NCBI RefSeq assembly: GCF_022201045.2
Contig: NC_068561.1
Coordinates: 24,930,501-24,994,500, forward strand
From: Citrus sinensis
Taxonomy: Eukaryota; Streptophyta; Magnoliopsida; Sapindales; Rutaceae
Direction: 5' to 3'
Length of the DNA stretch: 64,000 nucleotides
Position 1 is the first letter of the stretch. Every line of letters begins with the position of its first letter. Positions 22,284-33,900 of this stretch are shown piece after piece. A program made the position numbers and the translations under genes. The notes under the pieces are model-generated. The model was not told the origin of the DNA, searched no databases, and saw only the letters and a list, made by a program, of their open reading frames with translations.

Positions 22284-23741
22284 ATGATGGGAGAGGCATG
22301 GGACAGTCTAGGCTCAACTCTAGCAACTTTCATGTTTGTGTTTGCAATGTTCAAGCAGCACATCCCTAGACAAGCTTGGTACTTTCTTGAAAAACATTGT
22401 CACAAATTGGTGAGTTTGTTCAATCCATATCTCGAAATTACATTGTATGAATTCTCCAGTAACAATTTCCTGCGCAACAAGGCCTACTGTGAGATACAAT
22501 CTTACCTCAGTGGCAGGGAAGAGACCTCTCTTCATGCCTCACGGTTTAAAGCTGATGTTATTAACGATAGCCGGCGTACAGCCCTTAGCATGGAGGATTA
22601 TGAGGAGGTTTCTGATGAGTACAAGGGTGTCAGAGTTTGGTGGGTGCTGGGGAAGAAAGTTCCACGTACACCTGTGGTTTCTTTTTACCGGGGGAGTTAT
22701 GATGAGAGGCATTACACACTTACATTTCATAAGAGGTACCAGGAGCTTATCACTGGGGATTATGTGAATCATGTTTTGGAAGAAGGAAAGGCCATTGCCG
22801 TGAGAAACTGGCAAAGGAAGCTGTACAAGAACGTGCCTAGCCGAGCTTGGTATGAAAATAAGTGGAGTCATGTTTACTTTGAGCATCCTGCTACTTTTGA
22901 TACTTTGGCCATGGCATCAAAGAAGAAAGAAGCGATCAAGAAAGATTTGATTAAGTTCACTGAGGGGAAAGAGTATTATGCGGAAATTGAGAAAGCTTGG
23001 AAGAGGGGTTACCTTCTGTTTGGTCCTCCGGGGACAGGGAAATCGACTATGATTGCTGGTATGGCTAATTATCTGAACTATGATGTGTATGATCTTGAGC
23101 TTACGAGTGTGGAGAATAACAATGAGTTGAGGTCTCTTTTGGTCAATATTTCGAGCAAGTCTATTATTGTTATAGAGGATATTGATTGCTCGCTTGATCT
23201 TTCGGGCAAACGCAAAGAAAATGAAGAGGAAGAGGAGGTAAAAGAAGAGAAGAATTCAGTGAAAAATGTGGGACAGAGAAGGAAGAAGAAAAGCAATGTA
23301 ACATTATCAGGGCTTTTGAATTGCATTGGTGGTCTTTGGTCTACTTGTGGGGGAGAAAGGATTATTGTGTTCACTACAAATCACGTTGATAAACTTGATC
23401 CTGCTTTGATAAGGAGAGGGAGAATGGATAAGCACATTGAAATGCCCTATTGTTGCTTTGAAGCATTCAAGGTGCTAGCCAAGAACTACTTGGAAATTGA
23501 GTCGCATGAGTTGTTCCATGAAATTGGCAGCTTGTTGGGTGAAACCGATATTACTCCTGCTGATGTTGCGGAGAATTTGATGCCGAAGTCTGATGAGGAT
23601 GATGCAGGGACTTGTTTGAAGAATCTGATTGAAGCTCTTAAGGCGGCGAAGGAGAGGGCAAAGAAAAATGCTGGGGAAGAAGCAGAGCTGAAGGCAGAGG
23701 AGGCAAATGGATCCATTGCTAAAGGGAACGCAAGCAATTAG
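22284..23741 (+). CDS. AAA-ATPase copy D, AATP1/ASD-like, intact
   Basis: A single exon of 485 residues in the same subfamily, clearly more diverged from A and C than those are from each other. The N-terminal anchor reads WDSLGSTLATFMFVFAMF. The AAA-associated domain is followed by Walker A GPPGTGKST, Walker B VIEDID, LSGLLNCIGGLWS (Cys-Ile-Gly where the others have Phe-Ile-Asp), VFTTNHVDKLDPALIRRGRMDKH and a short Lys/Glu tail lacking the repeat units of copy C. Two ATG codons are adjacent at 22284 and 22287; the first is taken. The 3' region is related to that of copy C (GTAGTGAAAGCTGGAG), so D belongs to the same duplication series but is older. It is presumably a membrane-anchored ATPase of mitochondria or ER. 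Expression and substrate are unknown. Confidence 0.94.
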   Translation: MMGEAWDSLGSTLATFMFVFAMFKQHIPRQAWYFLEKHCHKLVSLFNPYLEITLYEFSSNNFLRNKAYCEIQSYLSGREETSLHASRFKADVINDSRRTALSMEDYEEVSDEYKGVRVWWVLGKKVPRTPVVSFYRGSYDERHYTLTFHKRYQELITGDYVNHVLEEGKAIAVRNWQRKLYKNVPSRAWYENKWSHVYFEHPATFDTLAMASKKKEAIKKDLIKFTEGKEYYAEIEKAWKRGYLLFGPPGTGKSTMIAGMANYLNYDVYDLELTSVENNNELRSLLVNISSKSIIVIEDIDCSLDLSGKRKENEEEEEVKEEKNSVKNVGQRRKKKSNVTLSGLLNCIGGLWSTCGGERIIVFTTNHVDKLDPALIRRGRMDKHIEMPYCCFEAFKVLAKNYLEIESHELFHEIGSLLGETDITPADVAENLMPKSDEDDAGTCLKNLIEALKAAKERAKKNAGEEAELKAEEANGSIAKGNASN

Positions 23742-25670
23742 CAGTAATTTTCTTCACACGTCTGTTCTGAGTGCTCACATTTATTGTATTATTTTCAGTT
23801 TCTAGAATAATTAACTGTTGCATTTTGTTGGCTGTTAGTAGTGAAAGCTGGAGGGTGTATGCGTCTTTAGGATTTGATTTGTGTACTCTCTAGGAATAGT
23901 TTTAATTCTGTTTTTATAAATTTGATCAAAGTTTGTGGTAGCTTTCAATTTCGATTTATATATCTAGCAGAAGAAGTTTGATAATCAAATTAATGAGTGT
24001 GAACTTGAATAGTGTTTTTTGAGGTACTGTCATCATTTATGGTGAAACTTTTTGCAAATAAGGGATCGACAATGCATCCTATTTATTATTATTGATTAGT
24101 ATTTACTTATTAACTAACTTAAATCTGTTGGGTTGAACGATTCTCTAAGATGACGTCAAAGTTATATTAATTATTTCAAGTTTAATTTATAAACTCACTC
24201 TTCGACTCGACAGACTTTTCTTTTGCCTTATCGACGAACTAACTACAGTCTCCTGTCTTAAGTTTCAATTTCTGAACTTTCGAGTTTCGAACACGTTTCA
24301 TGTGAAGGGGCATGTCACAAAGATTTTTTATTAGTGCTGTTATTGAGCCGGCGGTATCAAATTAATCTTGCGAGTCAATTAATTAGCTTCCCTAACATTT
24401 ACTATTTTAGTAATATCTTTTTTTTTTTTTTAAATATTCACAAAATACAAAAACAAACAAAAAAAAATTGCTGCACATGGTCTATACCAGATAATCTTCT
24501 ATAATTAAATTAATTTATAATAAGATTCAGAACCACTGAACGATTTTTTTTTTTATTTTTTTTTTTATAAGAACTGAAACAGAATTTAATCAACAATAAT
24601 TTTATAAAAATCTATACGTACAGTCAAACAAGAAAGCCGTGTTCTTTCATCACGTGAATGAAAACAACATGTTTAAAAGATTTATGTAATAAGATTTAGC
24701 TTTATAATATGACAATCTATAAAAGCAATTAATTAACGCAATATATATATATATACCCGTCAACGGCCAGAGGAGTTCCGGTGACTTTTCAATAGCGTCC
24801 GGCGGCGGTTCGGTGATAATTAATTTATATTTTTTATATTTTCATATTAAATAAATAAATAAGTTTATTTATTTTATTAAGTTTCTTAAATCATTTATTA
24901 AATTTAATTAATATATAATTATTTATAATATTAAATTAATAAAATAAACATATAAATAATAATTATAAATGACATTAAATAAGTTAAAAAATTGAAGGGT
25001 AATTTTGGAAACTTTAATTTTCAACATAAGAAGAATTTAAAATCTTCACTACTTAGTGTGGAATTCAAATTCTATATTATCATAGATATTAAATTCTAAT
25101 GAAAATTAAATTCTTATATATTTTGTCCAACTAAATAATAGAAATAAAAATAAAATTTAAATTACTTTTATTTCCTCCATTCTTTAATCCCAACCAAACA
25201 CCACCTAAGATTGCATAATCAGTGCTTTTGAATTAGCTTTTGGAGTTAATAAATGTTAATTTTATTGTGATTGTAAATGTGGAAGAGTTATAATCAGCTA
25301 TTTTATATGTTCTCATTTTATTATCAAACTTGAAAGAGCTTTTGATATCCTTGTGCTCCATAGTTGCATCAATGTAGATGAGAATTTGAGAAAAAGAAAT
25401 ATGTTTTTCTAAGTATTTTAATTAAAAAAATCACAAATCTCAAGTGATGACATAGTTACGTAGCTCATAAGTTTTTCTGTCTTAGAATATTCAACCGTCC
25501 ATTGCCGACTTGAAAACAAGCAGACAAAACCAACACTCAACTTCTAGGCCTGCTTTTTCAATGGGTTCACATCTGGATAACACAAGTGTAAATACATAAG
25601 CCACCGGCTACCTTTCTCTCAAAGCCAGACCCCCATAAACAAAACCATCAAGCAGAAGCAGAATAAGCGG
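23742..25670. other. Intergenic between ATPase copies D and E
   Basis: AT-rich with a TA microsatellite at 24740-24756 and T/A runs. A CCAAACACCACC-TAA word at about 25192-25206 looks like one end of a Harbinger-type element, but I could not find a partner end. No gene seen. Confidence 0.45.

Positions 25671-25700
<30 letters not shown>
25671..25700 (+). repeat. A30 tract in the leader of ATPase copy E
   Basis: Thirty consecutive A residues end 21 bp before the ATG of copy E and should lie in its 5' UTR. Confidence 0.7.
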
Positions 25701-25703
<3 letters not shown>

Positions 25704-25721
25704 ATCAGAAATTCATCAAAC

Positions 25722-27170
25722 ATGGAATCCAAAGACTTGTTTACTAGTCTTGGTTCCATAATTGCCAGTGGAATGTTTCTCTGGGCAATGTTTCAGCAGT
25801 ATTTCCCTTATGAACTTCGACACAACATTGAAAAATACTCTCAAAGATTGGTCAGTTTCTTCTACCCTTACGTCCAAATCACCTTCAATGAGTTCACAGG
25901 TGACCGGTTCATGCGTAGTGAAGCTTATTCTGCAATTGAGAATTACCTCAGCTCCAAGTCATCTACACAAGCAAAGAGACTCAAGGCTGATATAATCAAA
26001 AACAGCAGCCAGTCACTTGTGCTAAGCATGGACGACCATGAAGAAGTTGCTGATGAATTCCAAGGAATCAAACTCTGGTGGAGCTCGGGCAAACACATAT
26101 CTAAGTCTCAGGTATTTTCTTTCTATCCGGCAACAGATGAGAAGAGATACTACAAGCTAACTTTCCATAAACGTCACCGTGATTTAATCTTAGGTCCATA
26201 CTTGGTTAGTGTACTTAAAGAAGGCAGGGAAATCAAGGTGAGAAATAGGATGAGAAAGCTTTATACAAATAATGGTTCAAATTGGGTTCATGTAGTTTTC
26301 GAACACCCTGCAACATTTCAAACACTTGCTATGGAACCTGCAGAGAAGAAGGAAATTATTGATGATTTGATCGCATTTAGTAAGTCTGAGGACTTTTATG
26401 CAAGAATTGGGAGGGCTTGGAAAAGAGGGTATCTCTTGTATGGCCCTCCGGGGACCGGTAAGTCCACTATGATAGCTGCCATGGCCAATCTTTTAGGCTA
26501 TGATCTTTATGATCTTGAATTAACTGCCGTGAAGGACAACACTGAGTTAAGGAAGCTGTTGATTGAGACATCAAGCAAGTCTATTATAGTAATCGAGGAC
26601 ATCGATTGCTCGCTAGATTTGACCGGGCAAAGAAGGAAGAAAAAGGAGAAAAAAGAGGATGAGGGGAACGACAAGGATCCGCGGCAGAAGCTTGGAAAAG
26701 AAGAAAGAGAAACGAATAACAGTCAGGTTACTCTTTCGGGGCTACTGAATTTCATTGATGGTTTGTGGTCAGCTTGTGGTGGTGAAAGGCTAATTGTGTT
26801 TACTACTAATTACATTGAGAAGCTTGATCCTGCTTTAATCCGTAAAGGAAGAATGGACAAGCATATAGAGTTGTCGCATTGTAGCTACGAAGCATTCAAG
26901 GTTCTTTCTAAGAACTATCTCAATATTGAGTCACATAACTTGTTTGACAAGATTGGCGAATTGTTAGGGGAAGCAAAGATGACACCAGCTGATGTTGCTG
27001 AGCATTTGATGCCGAAAACGTTTCCTGCTGATATTGAATTTAGCCTTAGAAGCTTGAACCAGGCTTTGGAATTGGCAAAAGAAGAGGCGAGAAGGGTGAA
27101 AGTTGATGATAAAGAAGCAAATGAGAACGAGTCATTGGGTAAGGAAGAAGCAAAAGAAGAAGAGAAGTAA
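25722..27170 (+). CDS. AAA-ATPase copy E, AATP1/ASD-like, intact and most divergent
   Basis: A single exon of 482 residues. The N-terminal anchor reads LFTSLGSIIASGMFLWAMF, then comes the AAA-associated domain. The AAA core has Walker A GPPGTGKST, Walker B VIEDIDCSLDL, a charged insert with NDKDPRQK, LSGLLNFIDGLWS, VFTTNYIEKLDPALIRKGRMDKH (Lys where the others have the second Arg of RRGR) and a Lys/Glu-rich tail ending KEEAKEEEK. It is the most diverged copy, at the downstream end of the array, and shares neither 5' nor 3' flanks with A-D. It probably represents the older of two ancestral neighbours (Arabidopsis has At5g40000 and At5g40010 side by side, recalled). The leader holds an A30 tract. 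Confidence 0.94.
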   Translation: MESKDLFTSLGSIIASGMFLWAMFQQYFPYELRHNIEKYSQRLVSFFYPYVQITFNEFTGDRFMRSEAYSAIENYLSSKSSTQAKRLKADIIKNSSQSLVLSMDDHEEVADEFQGIKLWWSSGKHISKSQVFSFYPATDEKRYYKLTFHKRHRDLILGPYLVSVLKEGREIKVRNRMRKLYTNNGSNWVHVVFEHPATFQTLAMEPAEKKEIIDDLIAFSKSEDFYARIGRAWKRGYLLYGPPGTGKSTMIAAMANLLGYDLYDLELTAVKDNTELRKLLIETSSKSIIVIEDIDCSLDLTGQRRKKKEKKEDEGNDKDPRQKLGKEERETNNSQVTLSGLLNFIDGLWSACGGERLIVFTTNYIEKLDPALIRKGRMDKHIELSHCSYEAFKVLSKNYLNIESHNLFDKIGELLGEAKMTPADVAEHLMPKTFPADIEFSLRSLNQALELAKEEARRVKVDDKEANENESLGKEEAKEEEK

Positions 27171-29287
27171 CAAGAAGCTAAGAAAATTACCAAAAAGAAA
27201 AAATAAAAAGGGGAGAATTTTTTTTTTTTCCCCTGTTTTCCCTTGACAATGACTTGGTGAAATAAGAAAATATAATTTTGTTTTTCTGTGATTGTTTTGT
27301 GCGAATTGGGAAATGGAATTTGATTCTCTTGATTCTTCTTTATACTGGGCCGGCAGCAAGATTGAGACATTTCTTGTCTTCGTCGGGACATTCTCGATTC
27401 GAGGTTTTTTCAATCTTGTTGGAGGCCCATAAGTTTTTTGTATCTTTCAAACTAAGTGATCCTAATCTTAGGCTTAGTTTGACAAATAAGTTGGCCCAAT
27501 ATGAAATTAATCCAAACAACCACATTTACGGAGATCAAGATAATAAATTTTGAGCCAAATCTTTGGCCCAATCTAAGAGCCGAATAGGAAACTTTTTAGT
27601 CCCAAAAGTTTACCATTAGTATTTCTTTTCTTTCTTTTTTAACTCCTCCAAAGAAAATATAAATTATTCTTCAAAAAACATAAACTTCTGATGCAAATAT
27701 GTAAGTGCTCGCCCTTGCAAGCTCCACCCAATAAACTAACATTAGTAATCATTCTTCCATGTGGGTTTTAAATATCATGAGCCTGGTGTTAAGGAGGAAT
27801 TTTGTTTTACTAATTAAAAACTGATTGGTGTGTGCTAAAAGTGGCCAAAGAAGGGGCATTTATGAAAAATTTTCCACAACAAGATACAATCAAATGAAGA
27901 GTCAAGAGTTAATTAATCACCATCTAGGAAAGTGTTTGTCTAATCACCTTCTAGGAAAATGTTTTTCTAATTAACTTCATTGCAAGTTCCCTTGGTCAGC
28001 TGCAAAGAAAATTCATCATATGCAAGTTTCACTGGAAGTTCCGATGCCTGTCTGCTTGCGTAGAAATGGGAAAACGAAACTCATGCTTGAAACAAAAGTG
28101 TTTTTTTATTTTATTTTTTATGGTCTTTGTCTCAGAAAAAAAGAAAAAAGAAAATCTATTGGAAAATTTTGTATAGTATTCTTATGGCTGCTTGACTTAA
28201 AAGAGAGCATGTGGTTTTACTTCGTCGAACACTTGAAAATTTTCTAACATCAATTTTCCCATGCGCTTTCACACATCGATTTCAGGGTGGGGCTATTGGC
28301 TCCTTTAACCATGCTTTCCTTTCCTTAAACCATTTGATATTAGTTTTATTTTCCTGGTCAACTTCCCACTTAATTGATGATTTTGTACTACTTAATTAAT
28401 TGATTATTTGACAGACTTGCTTTGTTTATTTATTTATTCCTTTCTGACTGATTTGCTAGAGTTCTATTTTCCTCATTTAAGCTTCGAAATTCCGTGCAAT
28501 AAGTTTCTTTAGAGAACGACCGAGATAAAAAAAAAAAAAATCCCTTATAAAAAATAAAAAATTGCTATAGCAACTTTTTTTTTTTTTATCAAATTCATTT
28601 ATATTTATCCTTTATTTATCAAGTTCATTTATATTTATCCTTATTTTTTATATTTGGGTGGAAGATATTCCACAACATTTATCTTAACCTTTGCATTTAT
28701 TCTTATTAATCTTGTGGCTTAGAATGCAAAAAGTGCATTTGTAAAAGTCATAAAATTCAATTTTATGTATTTATACATACTATGTTTATAATAAATTCCT
28801 AAATTTTATCTTATTGAAATCAATCGATTAATTAATAGTTTTTAATTATGAATAATTGAACATCACGTTCAAATTAGGCGTTTGTTGTAAATTCTCAATA
28901 GATCACCTATCCTTAAAATTGCTCCAGTTTTAGTATGTTTTAAGTATAGAATTTTGTCTTTAAAAAAGCCTATAAAATTTTGAAGTAAAAATTGGCATAT
29001 TTTTCTAAAAACTAATTGATGATTAGAGAAAGGACATTAAATCATTTAATTTCAACTCTCCATAATCCTAAGAGTGGTGATTGGCCTCCATAATGCCAAC
29101 AACCTTGAAAAGTACTTAAACAATCAATCTTGAAATTTCTTCTCATGGATTTATTTTCTTTTATAAATTAAGAAAAGTGCATGCATCAAGTCGCAGTCGT
29201 CAACACATACAGAAGAGTCTCCCCCTCCTTACGGCCTTTCCCAATCTGCTTCCCGGATTTCAGATCCTGAATCACACAACCCAAAAA

Positions 29288-29318
<31 letters not shown>

Positions 29319-30143
29319 AACCCATTGAAAGGAAAAAAAAAAAAAACAAAAGATTTGAAAACAAAGCAGCATTATTTAGTTCCCCAAATCATCGACCATG
29401 AAATGGTCATAATTAATATGATTTTTTTTTTTTTTTTTTTTTAATGTGGACACGACCTTGAAGCTTGGCTGTGCAATTGATGGTTTAATCTTTTGATACC
29501 GTTAGACGTCCCATGTTTTGGCATACTTCTAATTACAATAATGATAACACTTACCTCTTGTACCTAGCTACCCATTCCAAATTAACCAGTCCTTAATTAC
29601 ATTTCCCTTTACAATTAATCTGCAAGCTCATCAAATCAGGAAATCATTAATGTCAGTAATATCCTTGTAATTAACTGCGTTAACTTGTCATCTAAATAAA
29701 AGAAAAATAATCATTTTGGAAAACCGACCCAGCATATAACAAGACCATTTGCATAACAAAGTACCATGAAATTTCTCAAGCTGGGGGTACTTCATCATAT
29801 CTTTCGTAGAAACAATGAAATTATATTAAAGCAAAAACAAGGTAAGTGAGTTACTATAAAGTTTCGTATGTAATTATTTATATATATATTAAATGTGAAT
29901 ATGAAACATTCCAATTCGTTGAACACATGGTGGCACGCATACGCAAGGACTTTTTAAAGACCTAGTCAATTTCCCAGTCATTTCCTTAAACAACTTTCAT
30001 ATCATGTGTCGATCAATGAATCAATTCCCTGTTATTTTTTTTTTTTCTATAAATACCCACATAATGCACAAAGAACCATAAATTAAAATACTACGTATAC
30101 AAGAGAGAGCTAGAGCTGCAGCTAGCAGCAAATTAAATATAGA
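27171..30143. other. Intergenic between ATPase copy E and the microRNA cluster
   Basis: No protein gene recognised. Includes a short direct repeat (TTCATTTATATTTATCC at about 28587 and 28623), a TATA/TG dinucleotide run (about 29289-29319) and T/A homopolymers. A TATA-like TTCTATAAATACC at about 30044-30056 could be the promoter of the first microRNA precursor. Confidence 0.45.
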
Positions 30144-30240
30144 AAGTTGGGGCACTTATATCGCAGGGGAGATGGGACCAACTGCAGCCGCTAGGTAGCA
30201 GCCGGTGCCATCCTCCTGCGATATGAGAACCCTCCAACTT
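30144..30240 (+). ncRNA. MIR precursor a, miR390-derived superfamily (miR3627/391/4376 type)
   Basis: A 97-nt foldback. The 5' arm carries TATCGCAGGGGAGATGGGAC (from 30159) and the 3' arm TGCCATCCTCCTGCGATATG (from 30206). TATCGCAGG pairs perfectly with CCTGCGATA; the rest of the duplex has one bulge and about one mismatch. The lower stem AAGTTGG...CCAACTT is perfect. The core TCGCAGG(G/A)GAGATGG is the hallmark of the miR391, miR4376 and miR3627 families, which descend from miR390. A TATA-like motif (TATAAATA) lies about 95 bp upstream. The mature end positions are inferred. Confidence 0.8.
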
Positions 30241-30319
30241 ACTCTTGTCCAAATTAAAATTACTCTCATTATTATTTATTCTCTTGCGTGTTTATTAATT
30301 ACTTGTTGGGAGCACTTTT

Positions 30320-30411
30320 GAGTTTTGTTGCAGGAGAGACGGCACCAGCTGCTTTGCAAGTACATACCGCGCTGCAGAAGCAGCTGGTGCCATTTCTTCT
30401 GCAACTTAAAT
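30320..30411 (+). ncRNA. MIR precursor b, same superfamily, 79 bp after precursor a
   Basis: A 92-nt foldback. The 5' arm has TTGTTGCAGGAGAGACGGCA (30325-30344) and the 3' arm TGGTGCCATTTCTTCTGCAA. The duplex extends upward through CCAGCTGCTT paired with AAGCAGCTGG, making a long, nearly perfect stem. The arm differs from the recalled grape miR3627 at only a few positions. The short distance to precursor a suggests a shared primary transcript. Confidence 0.8.
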
Positions 30412-31851
30412 TCGAATATCCTTAATTTGCTCTCTCGCTATTATTCTAGCTCCGCCTGTAAACTCTCCATAAGATATGTATGTATGTGTACATATATAAT
30501 TACTCTGTAATCAGTTCATCTTGTTCATCTTTTGTTTCCTTACTTTCTTTAAAAGTTCCGGCTTTCTCGTTCGGATATCTACGCATATTTTCTTTTCTTT
30601 TCTTTTTTCTTTTAATAAAAACTTATTTAATTTCTCATTTTCCTACTACACCAACTCTTATTTGCTAGCTAGATTAATTTCCATATAGATTAAAGGTTGC
30701 TTAAGGAAATTAAAACATAGCACTAAGGTACGCTTAGTTTTTCGATAACCAGCTGATTTTAACTGTTAATAATGGTGTTTAAGAAACGCTCATCAATAAT
30801 TCTTCCGAAAGTAATACTTCAATTCCAAAACTACTGTGCGGTTTATTTCAAATTAATTACAGTACCGCAGTACCTTGAGTTTGATTATCTTGGCATCTTG
30901 CTGCTGTTATTTAATGTATATATATTGATTCTCTTACTTGATATATATTGATTTCCTTACCAAATTTTCCCCAAATTTTCAGTAGATTAATTGATACTAT
31001 CTGAGAATGTTATAATGAAACTACTTGCATGTCTGATGAACAGACATTGATGCATGTAGCAAAAACTTTGGCATACAAAAAAGAGAGAAAACTTAAAAAA
31101 GACATGTAATATATACATCTATTTGAGAAGAAGAAGAAAAAGATAATACCAACCTTTCATTTCTCTGCTAATTTTAATAAATTAATTTCTTTCTTTCCTT
31201 CTTTCTTTTTCTCCTTTTTGGTTTTTTGTTTTGAACCACATTGAAATTTCGTTTAAACAAACAAATTAAGGTAAAATAACATAGTTAGAATATAAATCAA
31301 GATTGATTTACAAACAATCGCCTATTGGCCAAACTATTATATTAATTGTACTTTTACACCGAAGATACCAGGTAAGGAAGCTGATGTAGTTGAGAAAATG
31401 ATGATTGCATACCAGATCTGAGCTTCAAAATAGACGCCTCCTTCTTTATCAGATTTGGTTCTTCTAACTAGTATCATGATGGATTTCACAGAGATCAATT
31501 GTTATTGAATGAATCTTCTAGATCTGTGCCTGAAGAAAAACAAAAACAAAAACAAAATTATGGGAACTGATATTCAGGAAAACCCTAACCCTAACGATTT
31601 TTTTAAAAAAAGAGCATGACATCCCCAATGTTTTTGGAGGCATAAACTTATGAGCTTTTTTTAACATAATTTTACTTGTTTTATCCAAATGAAAAATTAA
31701 AGCAGATGAGTGACAGAATTAAAGAGAAAGAGATGAAGAAAGTTGATAATTAACAAAACCTAATTTCGTGTACTTAAATGTCACTGTGCTGCAGCAACTC
31801 AAACCAAAATCAGTAGACTGACGACATTTGATATATATATATAGAGGATGA
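30412..31851. other. Spacer between MIR precursors b and c
   Basis: No gene. A telomere-like AACCCTAACCCTAAC word lies at about 31584-31598, a possible telo-box. A short TA run at 31831-31842 precedes precursor c by about 10 bp. Confidence 0.4.
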
Positions 31852-31958
31852 AGGGAGTCTTGTCACCGGGAGATGGCGCTTACGGCGTTATTTATGCACA
31901 ACTTAGTTAATGCAATTAAGAGGTAGTAGGTGCTATCTCTCCGGCGACAAGAATCCCT
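31852..31958. ncRNA. MIR precursor c, same superfamily, strand ambiguous
   Basis: A 107-nt foldback with a perfect-looking base (AGGGA.TCTTGTC paired with GACAAGAATCCCT). Read on the plus strand the 5' arm is TTGTCACCGGGAGATGGCGC (31860-31879). Read on the minus strand the 5' arm is TTGTCGCCGGAGAGATAGCA (from about 31948 down), which is closer to the miR3627 and miR391 consensus. Either or both strands may be processed. Confidence 0.7.
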
Positions 31959-33370
31959 GTAGCCCCCCTCTCTCTCCTGCTCCCTTGCCGCAAGCTATGA
32001 CTGCCTTTGTGTATGAAAATTGACCGATTTATAGAGAGAGCATTGTGTTTGCCTTTGCAAAGTGCATACGTGTACGTGCATGCGTCATATGCTGTAAGCA
32101 TTGATGAATGATCCATTGATAATAATCTAGTGGAGTATAACAACTATAATTTTTTGTCGTTAATTTATTATTTTTCTTAGATATTTACTTTTTGATATTT
32201 ATTTATTTTCTTTGAAAATATGAATCTTTTCTGAATAGAACAATTTGACTTCTTTCTTTATGCAAAGTCCAAATCATCAACTAGGTTATAAAATTTGGTG
32301 TGATAATAAAATAAGTAATTTTTTTAATTAAAAAAATTAATGAATAATTCAAATTCCTCTCCTCCAACGTGAGAGGAGTTCAAATCTCAAATTTGTTATT
32401 CGACCCTAAAAGATTTTACATTGTTATAATAACTAGCCTAGCACCAGCAATAAAATTTTCATGATGCGTGAAAATAGGTGATTTGATCTCCATATTTACG
32501 GAGATGTTTCTACCTCAGATCAAATTAAAGTCGAATAGTTGTGCTCATAATGCATATATTTTCAATATTCTAAGCTTGAAGCGTGTGCATGAACAGAATT
32601 AGGCTTTGTATGCTCTACCTTTCATCTCAAAAAAGGTAAATAAATGGTGCAAGACAGATCATGAAATGCTTGGAAAAGACGATGAAGATTTAACAATTAT
32701 TGACCACAAAATACCTTTTTTTGACCTTTTGCTAAAGCAGAAATAATTTCTAACCATATTAAATTATATATTATTCAACCTTTTAAAATTAATGGTCTGT
32801 AAAGAAGCATTAATACGTCAACTTTTCATGGGTACCATTTAACCCTGCTAATTACGCTCATTGCGGTAGGCAAAAGTTCGACATTCTCGATTTTGTACAA
32901 CATAACTCAGTTGAATCAAAGATTATTGGATTACATGGTATAATGGGGGAGTCAAACAAATTGAAAATGTTCTTAGATCAATTAGTTGATTAATGAAATG
33001 GCCACTCACCCTAATGGGGTAGGCGAGCTAATATTCAGATTCTTGCAAATATGTATTCCCGTTTACAGATCTTTCTTCAGGGATAAAATCCACAGAATCT
33101 TTAAAGCCTTATGCTCCGTCTTGTATTCGATCTGGTGCTGTGATTAATCCATAAGATTGCTATTGACAAAAAAAAAAAAATCACTACTCTAATTGACAGA
33201 AAAAATTAAGTTGAGATCTAATTAAATCTAATATATATAAAACTGATAGAATAGATATCTAAAAAGAAATTCAACACGACATATAAAAATAAATTAAAAG
33301 AAAAATTGGGGAATGGAAAACCAACACAAACAAATTAAGTCTCTCACTCTGACCTTATAACCTCAATGAT
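31959..33370. other. Spacer between MIR precursor c and the F-box relic
   Basis: No gene or further miR390-type hairpin seen. Confidence 0.4.
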
Positions 33371-33372
33371 TA

Positions 33373-33900
33373 TTAAAAACGAAGTTCAACCCACATAGGT
33401 GGATTAAGAATATGGCAGGGATTTCTTTTAAAGAAGCACTCAATATTTCCATCTTCCATGTTATAGATTCCCATATCTATACCTCCACCTCCTGTCTGAA
33501 TCTTGATATTCATGCTCAAATAAGACTGAAGAATGTAATCTACAGTTAATGAACAGTTTTCCTGGCTGAGATCGGGGGAAATTTTAATAAGCCATCCCCG
33601 GGAAGAAAAATTACCTTGCATGGTTTGCTGATTCTGGTAAAGCTACAAGGCTACTTCTGCCCTTTGAAAGACTGAAGAATGTAATCCCTACATTATCATT
33701 ATGATGGTCTTCTGCTAATGATACTTCCCGAGGAAACATAAGCCAAGCAATCTGCTGACAAGATTTGTACTTGATGTTGAAATTGTCCTGCGGATTCGCT
33801 GCCTAGCTTCGATCTCCATGAGGTGCAAGCACCAGCAAAAGATTCAAAATCCTCCCACAGCTGTATCCTACTTGCAATTTCAAACACAAGGCTGCAATCA
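33373..33900 (-). pseudogene. F-box (SKIP23/DUF295-like) gene relic
   Basis: On the minus strand one frame reads RIQLWEDFESFAGACTSWRS, the F-box pattern of this large plant family. A second frame then reads PWLMFPREVSLAEDHHNDN and FFSLSKGRSSLVALPE, the usual continuation, and a third gives SSRGWLIKISPDL. At least two frameshifts separate them. The word AGACTGAAGAATGTAATC occurs twice (about 33523 and 33670), hinting at a local rearrangement. It lacks a start and most of the DUF295 domain and lies inside the microRNA region. Confidence 0.65.

Noticed and set aside
25190-25206. CCAAACACCACC followed by TAA, like the right end of a Harbinger MITE
   Set aside because: No matching left end with a TAA duplication could be found upstream, so no element was called.
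31584-31598. Interstitial telomeric repeat AACCCTAACCCTAAC
   Set aside because: Only two units, so a telo-box or chance is more likely than a telomeric insertion.
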